Shown here in pieces: positions 25,501-36,731 of a DNA stretch of 64,000 nt (its first letter is position 1; each line of letters begins with the position of its first letter). The stretch is from Liolophura sinensis (Eukaryota > Mollusca > Polyplacophora > Chitonida > Chitonidae). The notes under the pieces are model-generated. The model made no database searches, had not been told where the DNA came from, and saw only the letters and a program-made list of their open reading frames with translations. The stretch lies in contig NC_088295.1 in the NCBI RefSeq assembly GCF_032854445.1, forward strand, positions 2,980,501 to 3,044,500, written 5' to 3'. The position numbers and the translations under genes are program-made.

Positions 25501-28500
25501 TATCCAGCCGGTTTGGTATGCACCTTGGTTCTTTCCCATTTGTGTGTAGCATGTTTGGGACTTATGTTGATTTTTATTCACGTTGGGTCAATCTTCTTTG
25601 TTTCCAGTCTGAATACTTTTCCCGTCGGTTCTGCCCCCTCTGTTTCCAGCCCGTTTGGTGTTCACATTGGCTTTGTCTTCTCTGTTTCCAGTCTGTTTGG
25701 TTATCCAACTGGTTCTATTTCTTCTGTTTCCAGTCTGTTTGGTTATCCAACTGGTTCTATTTCTTCTGTTTCCAGTCTGTTTGGTTATCCAACTGGTTCT
25801 ATTTCTTCTGTTTCCAGTCTGTTTGGTTATCCAACTGGTTCTATTTCTTCTGTTTCCAGTCTGTTTGGTTATCCAACTGGTTCTATTTCTTCTGTTTCCA
25901 GTCTGTTTGGTTATCCAACTGGTTCTATTTCTTCTGTTTCCAGCCTGTTTGGTATTCACGTTGGTTTTGTCTTCCCTGTTTCCAGCCTTTGGTTCTGTCT
26001 CCTTGTTTTCAGCCTGTTTGATATTCACGTTAGTTCTGTCTTCTCTGTTTCCAGCCTGTTTGGTATTCCCGTTGGTTTGTTTCCAGTCTTTTGGTATTCA
26101 CGGTGGTTCCGTATTCTCCCTTCACAGCCTGTTCGGTATTCATATCGGTTCTGTATTATCTCATTCACAGCCTGTTCGGTATTCATGTTGGTTCTGTATT
26201 TTCTCTTTCACAGCCTGTTTGGTATTCATATTGGTTCTGCATTGTCTCTTTCACAGCCTGTTTGGTATTCATGTTGGTTCTGCATTGTCTCATTCACAGC
26301 CTGTTCGGTATTCATGTTGGTTCTGTATTGTCTCATTCACAGCCTGTTCGGTATTCATGTTGGTTCTGTGTTTTCTCATTCACAGCCTGTTTGATATTCA
26401 TGATGTTTCTGCATTCTCCCTTCACTGCCTGTTGGTATTCACATTGGTTCTGTATTCTCTCTTTACAGCCTCTTAGACATTGGCTATGTCATGGCTTACG
26501 ACTATCACGGACCGTGGGAGAAAGTAACTGGCCACAACAGTCCACTGTTTCCTCGAGCCGATGATGTTGATCAGAAACTGAATACGGTGTGTAATACTAC
26601 AGTCTAAGTACATCTTACTACTCTCTCAAATTGCAATACATGTATATGACTGTAACTGTATTAAGTCTACCGGTCCATCCATACAATGCAAGCAGAATTA
26701 ATAGTTTTGTCGCACAAAATCACATCATTTGAAAAAGTATACTGTTAACCTTATTGCTCTTCTCACTGAAACAGGAGTGGTCACTAAGCCATTGGTATCT
26801 GAATGGATTCCCCAAAGAGAAGTTGTACGTGGGTGTACCTACTTACGGCCGGCAGTTTGCACTCAGTAATCCCAGTATAACGGGGGTAGGGGCGCCATTC
26901 AGCGGCGGGTCGCTCAAGACGTACCGCGAAGTAAGTTCCAGTACAAAACTCCAAATCGGATGTTAATCTGAATAAGCAATACTGTAATGCAGACAAAATC
27001 CGTAGCCGGATTCAATGCAATAAACTTTTCTAAACTTTTTTAGACTTGAAAATAGGTAAAACATGAAAAACTGAAAAGGGTTTTCGTGTTTCCAAGGAGA
27101 TTGAGTCAAGGTGATGTCAAATCTAAAGTCTATACGATAATGTCAATGTTTCAGAACCTGTCAGGGAAACTTTTTCATTTTCTTTATTTTTAGCTTTGCA
27201 AAAAGAGTCTGAGCGAAGAATTGTGTGTGTTCCTGTAGGGCCGAGCATGTGCCTAGTATATGGACACTGACAGAGAAGAGAGGCAGCTCATTAGTGGGGA
27301 TGGGCTTCAGCTAGACAATGTTATACCATTGCCATTAATGCTGATTATGCCTTTATACTCTACTCAGTCTTGCTATCTGGCTAAATGTGTGTACGGCGTT
27401 GTCCTAAAAGCTGCTCTGCTCCATACTGTAGGCATGTTCTTCGTTCCTGCCCAACCCAACCACTGTGCAATACTGGGACACCGAGAGTAGAGTGCCGTAC
27501 GCCGTGGATGGCGCCCAGTGGTTGTCCTATGCTAACATATCAAGTGCTGCCTCCAAGGTAGGTTCACTGAGGAGATTTTACATCTACACCTTTGCAGAAA
27601 GAAGTGCATTATGTACAGTATATCCCTACACACCTATCCAAATGTAGAACAAACTGAACAATTTTTTAAAAGACGTCATTTCTTGTCTTGATTTAAACTG
27701 ACCGTGGTAACTATTACTCATGTTTATGAATTTTGTTTCTTATACATTATAAAATGTTTCTTCCGACAAATTTATTTGATTATTAAATCGCCCGTACTTC
27801 CTTTTCCCATCTTCTCGGAAATCTGTGCTCAGTATTCACAAAGCAAATCCCCGAGGCATAATTCTCAGGGTATATTTGTTCACCATATCTTATCTGATTC
27901 GTTTAAACGATTGGCTTGAGAGCCCATCTTGTGATTGCAGAACCTTGTCTACTTCACTTGTTGATGATTTGTACATAAATGTGTCTTTGTACTTACATCG
28001 GGGCGCTTACATTTGGAACGCGTAGTGTCAGTGGGCGTCATCGAATGGGTATGCAGGATTGATGGTGTGGAGTTTACACCAGGACGACTACGACGGCTTG
28101 TGTCAGCAGGGAACATTCCCGGTCATCCGGGCACTCAAAGCTTGTTCCGAATCGTAAGTAGAATTATGCGGTAGACTGCGCCTAATCTGCCACGTGGACT
28201 TGAATGTACTGCTTGAATATACAGCAGCCAAATTTATATTATTTTCCAAAGAGTTTTCTGTTTTTTATTTTTTTTTTATTTTGTTAGCTGACAAATTAAG
28301 CTTTTCATTTCAAAGCTTTTAACTTTGGACCTTTCTTTTTATTCATATTTTCTTTTACAGATTTGTCTGCTAAATAAATGTATTTCGTTCTTATCTTAAG
28401 GAAAGTGTCAGAAGTACAAATAGTTGACAAAGCAATCATGCATAGTGAGGCACACAGATGACCTGTACTTTTTATCACACAATAGAAAGCTGGCTAATTT

Positions 28501-31500
28501 CGATTTCAGCTTCCCAACCCCACCACCATTACCAACTACCACCACTCCAGCACCTCCGGCGCCAGACGACTTTTGTTCGGACAAAGCAGATGGCTTCTAC
28601 TCAGTGGCGAACAACTGTGAGGTGTTTGTACAGTGTGCGGGTGGCAGACCCTACATACAGAACTGCCCGACTGGACTACACTTCGTCAGTTCCTGCACGT
28701 GTTGTGACTACCCATCAAAGGCTGGCCGAACAGATTGCGATACGTCTGAAATAATTGTTACATCAACGTCTTCTACCTCAGCTCCAGTAACACCATCCAC
28801 CGAGGCCCCTGTAATCCCATCCACAGAGGCCCCAGTAACAACATCCACCAAGGCCCCTGTAATCCCATCCACAGAGGCCCCAGTAACAACAACTCAAGAA
28901 CCAGATATTATCATCTCGGGTGGCAGCAAATTTGGTAACCACCACTTTCTTTCACGCATGGTATCCATTCATATGTGTAAAACACAATATTATTACAGAA
29001 AGTTCCGTCAACAAAAAGTGGTTGTGCGTTAATGTGATCATCAGCTGGATTTCTGTACATAATCAATTTGTCAGAAGCAAACCCTTTGAAGGAATTTCAT
29101 AAGTGGAAAAAACGTTTATTATTACTTTTAATGATGTGCACCGTAGCTAGCATTATAAAATGTTCCCGTGCAGTTTTAGATATTTAGAGGCTTTTAGAGA
29201 CTGAAAGGGATTTCATGGTATCCATTCATTTCTCATTCCTTCTGCAGCAGGGAGAATGGAAAAGATCGCTTGTTACTACGGCACCTGGGGTCGCTTCTCT
29301 GGCCTGAGACCTGAGGGGATAGACGAGACCCTGTGCACCAGCGTCCTCGTGTCTTTTGTACAAGTCAGTCCAGACCTCAGCACAATTGTACCCTTTGACC
29401 TCGAAGATATAACCATGGTGTAAGTGGCCCCACTTTGCTCCCTTCAGATAAAGTATGTGAAATTGTGGTTGAAGCAAACATAAAACATGCTACGGTTAAC
29501 CATACATGTAAAGTGTCATCATTTTCACCATACTATTTTGATGAGCACCTACAAAAAAAGGGTTAACCAAGAGTTGACCACAACTTTCTGACATTCTGCG
29601 TTTTTCCAGATGGTTAATGTATGAAAATGCAAACATCGCCTTTTTTCTATTAAATATTTGATCGGATTTGTTGGAGAAAGCAATAGAGAAAGCAATTCTA
29701 GACCAGTGACGTCTAATAAACTGCAATTAATATCAATGTAATTTTGTTTTGTCTAATTCTGCTTTAATCATGGTGCTAGGTACCATGTAAATTGCCACTG
29801 TTTATGCATTTACATGAACAGTTAGAATAAAATCCTGACTGAGGTAAATTGACAAGGGACCGTGTTTCACTGGATGCCTTTTGCCAGCTATCACACTGTC
29901 GTCGTTGATCTGGATTTATTCTCTGTGCTGTACGTGTTTAATTGTTCTAGTGTTTGTCTGTCCACAAATGCTTTCAACACATTTAAAGTATTTGCATCTA
30001 ATGCATCTAGTTCACATACCTCAAAATCAAAGGCATGACATTGCATATGAAAAGCATGAAATCAGTTGATGTTAAGATTAAGTGTTCTTTAGCCTTTAGG
30101 TGTACAGAATAAACGTCCTTTAGCCTATAGGTGTTCCGATTAAATGTCTTTTGGCCTATAGGTGTTCAGATTAAACAGCCTTTGGCCTATAGGTGTTCAG
30201 ATTAAACGTCCTTTAGAATTTTGGTATTGAGGTTAAACGTCCTTTAGTTTTTGTGTTGATGGTAAACGCCCCTTAGCCTGTTGGTGTTGATGGTAAACGT
30301 TCTTTAGCCTTTTGGTGTGGAGGCTAAACGTCCTATTGGCCTTTCGATGTTGAAGATAAATGTGGGAGTCATCGAATGTGGAGGATAAATGTCCTTTAGC
30401 CTTTGACACCAATCCAAAAACTCATCATAGACAAAAGATAAGGAAGTGCTCGGTACTGTATCATTAGGGCTTTATTCGTAATGACGTAAGAGAAATAAAA
30501 TAGCCCTAAAGAAACATTTTTTCATATTTCGTGTTTTAGATATCCCGTGCTTGTGGAGAAAAAGAGACGGTCTGGAATGAAATTGATCATCGCTTTGGGG
30601 GGAGCCAGTCATGCCAACACGCGCTTCGACCAGATGATAGCGAATCCCGCAACTCTGGAGACCTTTGCGATGAATACCGTCAGGAAGATACGGGAGTGGA
30701 ATATGGACGGGATAGATGTTGACTGGGAGTTCCCCGAAAATAAGGCAGAGCATGTCACCTTCTTGAGGGTAAGCCGAAGAAAAATGCGCGTATTTCAGTA
30801 GAACAGTAGTTACATTACACCACCACAGGGAGAAAGGAAACAAATGGTATACTTTATGTTATCAACGTCAAAGAAACAATGTAGTTTACAGAATGGGACT
30901 GGTTGGACCACGTCCCAGATTTTCAGTACGCACGTATGTAACCTGATAATGACTTGTATGTACGATATGCCCATTAGGCATTGGGTTTACCAAGCATACT
31001 ACTAGGCCTATGATAGGTGTTTCACCAAAGCCTATACCTATTTCAGGCCATGAGGAAAGCCATTGACGAGGAGAGTCGGCCAGCGGGATTAGAAAAGTTG
31101 GAGTTGTCTGCAGCTCTCCCGGCTGGTCATTACATCGCTAACTACGATATTCCGGCCGTCGGGCAGTAAGTACTGATCTTTGTACTGGCAGCAGTGTCAC
31201 CCAGTTGGGAATAGATATCTCTAGTGACTTAAATCAGAGTTTGCCTCAGCGACCTAAACACTATGCCGAGGGTATCATACCAGACTTAACCAAATGTCTT
31301 TTCCCGTGCATTCGCGTCTCGGGTCCAAGCTGGATAGACAATTATTCTCATCGCTTAGACCGGATAAGTTTAGGCAGGGAGAGATCTATTTCGAAATAAA
31401 TATTCAGTCAGTGCCTACAAGTGGATGAGCGACTGAATGCTTGAGGTTAACGTCGAACTTAACCATTTGCCAGTGATATGACGACGAACGAATCCTTAGA

Positions 31501-34500
31501 GTGCATGTAATGTACCTCGTTGTTGCAGGGCGTCATTTCACCGCTCTTTTATCTAGTGCTGCTTCACTCAGACGACTTACCGAAGGCAAGTAAGACGCCC
31601 CGCCCGAGCCATTATCCGGGTCTACCAGTCGTTGCACTTAATCCTCTAATGCTGAACGCTAAGCGAGAAAGTTACAACTTCCCCATTTTAAGGTCTTAGG
31701 TGTGATTGAGCCTAGATTTACCGCCGCCAAAAACGGACGCTCAACAAACTGTGCTGTTAGGGCCGGTAAGTGTCTACAAATATATCGGCCCACAAAACAC
31801 AAGAATATGCTGGAATACAATGTGGACTCAGCATTTGCATTCGTAGAATTACACGTCAGCATTCCTACTCACGCAGACCCCAGTTTCAAACTGAAGAGAT
31901 TATTTTTCATTTAAAGACGTTCTCATGAAAATATTGATGTGGCCTCTTGATCACTTTTCGTGTCTCCCACAGACTTCTGGACATTGGGTACATCATGGCC
32001 TACGACTATCACGGGCCCTGGGAGTCCATGACCGGACACAACAGCCCGCTGTTCCCCAGGAGAAGCGACGAGGACCAAAAACTCAATGCTGTAAGCAATT
32101 ATACAATAAACTGTTTTGTTAGTTGATCAACCGATGTGACCGATCAACTCAACGGCATAAACTATTCTGTGAGCTTGACAGACAAACTCAATGCTGTAAC
32201 CACTTACAATGAACTATTATGTCAGTCTCATCGACTAGCACAACGCTGTAACTACTCTGTCTGAGCTATTATGTGAGTTTAACCGACTACCTACAGGCTG
32301 TAAGCAATGAGGTATACATGGAAGGAGGAACAACTTACGCAGTCAGCCCAACGAGCAGACCAGACATACTCGATATGTCTTTATACTCTGATTGAAAACT
32401 CCAGTGGCCACGCAGCCTTTGATGTTCAATATATGATACCGCGCCCCACAGTGCGTACCCCGGCCAGGCCTAGAGTGAACTGCCAGGAAAAGTATTCAGT
32501 CATGCGCACTAACTTTGAGTAAAAGGCGTATATTCTAATTCTGCGAACAATATGGATATAGTAAGATCATATTTTTGCATTTAAGTGATCATTTTAACCA
32601 CATCTATATGACTACTGCGTCGAAAGATAGTTTGTATAGTACAACGATATTTATTCAGTTATCGGGAACATTTTCTAATTTTTTGCTACTTTTTTGCGGG
32701 CTTAGTACGGTAAAATTAAGTTTTCCATTTAGCATTAGTTTTTGCAATTTACCAGGTGCTGATGGGTTATGGGCTCTTGAGCTCATTATGTTTTTTTTAA
32801 ACGATGATTGAAAATTGAGAAATTTGCCCATTTGAAATACATGGGCCTTTTTCAAAAATATCCAAAATTGGTCTTGTTTGAGTTCCATAAAATCACATTT
32901 CTGGACAACTAAGATGCACTGTCACTAAAAATAAGATCGGGGAAATATTTATTTGAATGTGTACACGTGACAAGTTACGGCCCCATTAGCGGTTTCTTAC
33001 CAAGTTTGATTTTTGTGAACACTACATTTCTATGTATCTCAAAAGCACTGCTAGTCGACATAGGTGCGCATGCGTAGTCCCCGGTGATTAGGAGAAGTAG
33101 GGGGGTTAACCAGCTGTGAATACACATCTCTTCTGAACTCTCATAAGCTTCCTTCTAATGTTTGTCTATATAACCTGTAAACCACTGGTTATGGAGACTT
33201 TTGCAAAGGCAACATTAATTGCAGTGTACCATCGTGTAGTGCATCGAAATGGAATGTGGCCAAATCCACCTGCCATCCACACTTGTAATATGTAATTTTT
33301 TTTTTTCAAGTTCGGGTAGGATGATGGGCCGCGAAGATTTTATCCCAACCAACAGCCTGTTTATAGGACATGTAATTCTTTAAGAGAATGTTGTCTTTAT
33401 AGGACATGCAATTCTTTAAGAGAATGTTGTGTTTATAGGACATGCAATTCTTTTAGAGAATGTTGTGTAGGATAAAATAGTCGCGGCCCATCATCTTGCC
33501 CGAACATGAAAAAAAAATTCCAAACATGGCAGACGTTGATTTGAGTTGTACGATTCGAAAGTTGAAGAGGCTGGATTACAGTTGAAAGATGGTGTACCAA
33601 TGCTGGCTTTAACATATTATATTTCGGACGTTTTAGGGAGTCGGCGGACAGCAAAAATAAGGTAGGGTTCGAGCCGGTTTTCTTAGTGAAATTGTCCTCG
33701 TGTAAACTGGTCGTTAAGGTAGGAGGTGGGCGACGGTAATTCAGCATGATAAATACGTTTAAATAGTTTGGATAACTGCTAAAATAAGAAAAAAGGGCAA
33801 AAAGTTCGGCCATAATTTTTTAAAAAAAGACGGAATTTGAACGTGACTTGTATAACATCGTGGTGAAACAATGCACCACGTTTGAATTCACTGCGAGGAT
33901 GTTTTTGTTGATAACGTTATTTGCTTTTAAACATGATATTATAAGGAAATATATGACATATATAAGGAAATTGCAAATTTCTTCTGCTGCGATAAGTGAA
34001 TCACATTGTTCCGACATCCTATATCTTAATTATTCGCCGCTTGTACAGGGGACCTCGGTTGTGAGCAAGCGACACACGACTGCATGCTGCGTACCTATCA
34101 CCACAGCTGTCAAAAGATGCCAGTCTACCATAGGGCAGACAGGTTAATCCCCTCCTTAATTCCTCCTTTCATATATACCTCCATGCTATAAGTAAGGTAG
34201 TTAAAGTAAACTAAGTCTGACGGACAAACTCAAGGGTACAAGTCCTGCAGTGATTCTGGCAACATCGCAGACGAAAGCTGACCAACACGACATTTCTTAT
34301 TTATTTATTTGCCTGGTGTTTATGCCGAACTCAAGAATATTTCACTTATACGACAGTGACAAGCATTATGGTGGTAGAAAATCGGACCGAGCCAAGGAGA
34401 AACATACGACCATTCGCAGGTGGCTGACAGGCCTTTCCACCTACCGGTAGTCAAAGCTGTAAGAACAAATGATAAATCATATATGTAGACTCAAAAAGAG

Positions 34501-36682
34501 AATCAAACTTTTAAGTACGATCATAGATCATAGATAAATCATAGATGCAGACTGACAAGGAGAATGACAGCTGTAAGCGCAAACAGTAAATCAAAAATGT
34601 GGATTGACGGAGAAAAACAACACGGCAAGTACAAATGATAAATCGTAGATGTGGATAAACGGAGAAAAACAACACGGCAAGTACAAATGATAAATCCTAG
34701 ATGTGGATGTGGATTGTTAGAGAGAATGAAAGGTGTTAATACAACTGATAAATCACACATGTGAATTGATGGAGAAAATCTATGCTGTAAGTAAAACTGA
34801 TAAATCATAAGCATACACTGATAGAAAGAAATAAAGTTTTAAGTATAAAACATATATCATAAAGATTGAAGGAAAGAATAAACACTGTAAGTACAAATAA
34901 TAAATCATAGAGACTGACAGAGAGAATCGATTATTTATTCAGTACAAGTGATAAAAGCCTCGGCGTATGGGCAACAAATAACCTTGAAGACAGCGATTTA
35001 AGGTATAAATATAAGGTGACACAGCTGGGACCCTGATTAACAATTTTTTGGAGATGTACGTAGATTAGGGGTACATAAATTTGGCTTGTATATAATAGTC
35101 AGTTTAGACATAAATGAATTCGCCCTGAGGCTTGAATATAACAGTCAGTTTTGGCTCTGAGGATTTGTAAGCAAATTAAGAAATGAACATACCGGTTTGT
35201 TCTGCGTACTGGATAGACTGACACTGACAATATTCATTATTCCTGCCTGTTATTTTAGTCTTCGGGAGTTTAGTTGTGTATAAAGGCCCAGATTGAATTT
35301 TCCTCCTCTACAATGAGCATGATCATGATTTCACGTTATTTGCCGTCTCAATCTCATATCATCATCCATATTATAGGAATGGACTATTAACCACTGGATC
35401 GAGAACGGATTGCCAAAGGAGAAGGTTTACATGGGTGTACCAACGTATGCCCGGACATTCCGCATAGCGGACGCCAGCCTCACCGGGACGGGGGTTGGGG
35501 TAAGGGCATGGGGACAACAGACGCTCACCTATCGACAGGTACGCTTTGTACAAAGTGCAGTATTCTCATGTGATAGATTTATATAATTGATAAATTGTCT
35601 GTCTTCCAGCATCTGAAAACTTTTCAAATGGCTAGAACATTCTGTGAGTTTAATAATGAAGGAAATCTGTTTGCCTTGTTTCTTTCACTTATTCAGCATT
35701 TAAGCCAATTTTCTCATAGGTTTGCGGTAATATACTGTCGAAGTCAGGCACCAAGCGGTACTGGGATGGCGAGAGCATGGTTCCTTTCGCTGTAGACGGA
35801 GACATCTGGGTATCCTATGCTAACGGGACCAGCCTGGCTCATAAGGTACGACCAGTCAGACTTAAGGATTAAATTGATACTTCTATCTTAATTGTCCACC
35901 GATTAACCTTTCTGACCCAGCGTTATGTACATACATACAACATCCCGCATCATTATCAGAAGTTTCCGGTTAGTAATGTGTTTCAAATGGTACCAATTTG
36001 ACCAAGTTTGACACGCGACTATTTGTTAACAACTTGTCAGTAGCATTCAACAGAAACTGGGGCCTCCGTGGCTCAGTCGGTTAAAGCGCTAGCGCAGCGT
36101 AATGACCCAGGAGTCTCTCACCAATGCGGTCGCTGTGAGTTCAAGTCTAGCTCATGCTGGCTTCCTCTCCGGCCGTACGTGAGAAGGTCTGTCAGCAACC
36201 TGCGGATGGTCGTGGGTTTCCTCCGGGCTCTGCCCGATTTCCACCCACCATAATGCTGGCCGCCGTCGTATAAGTGAAATATTCTTGAGTACGGCGTAAA
36301 ACACCAATCAAAAAAAAAAAATCAACAGAAACTGTTTAGTGTACACAGCGTTCTTTCGGGCGGCTTCCCATCCGGTCGTATGTAAGACTAACCTGCGGAT
36401 GGTTGTAGGTTTCACCCGGTTTCCACACACCATAATGTTAGCCTTCGTAGAAGTGAAACATTCTTTACACCCGCTCTAGCTGAGTCACAGAGCTATCTCC
36501 CTTGGTTGCAGTGTTACTGGGCGGACAAGAAAGGTCTTGCAGGCTTGATGGTTTGGAGTCTCCACCAAGACGACTTTGATGGTAATTGTGACGGATCTGC
36601 TTTCAGTTTGACCACAGCCCTTAAACAGTGCTCTGGAGTGTAAGTGCAGGCTACTTGTGAAATCTCACACAGTGCTAAGGCA

Positions 36683-36731
<49 letters not shown>

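Noticed and set aside
25513-26564. Overlapping long frames (up to 293 codons) in three + frames and one - frame
   Set aside because: Products of 42/43 bp periodicity in an intron of the chitinase gene; the flanking exons splice across it in phase.
36060-36321. Functional tRNA gene
   Set aside because: The tRNA-like A and B boxes belong to the head of a repeated SINE with poly-A tail and target-site duplication.
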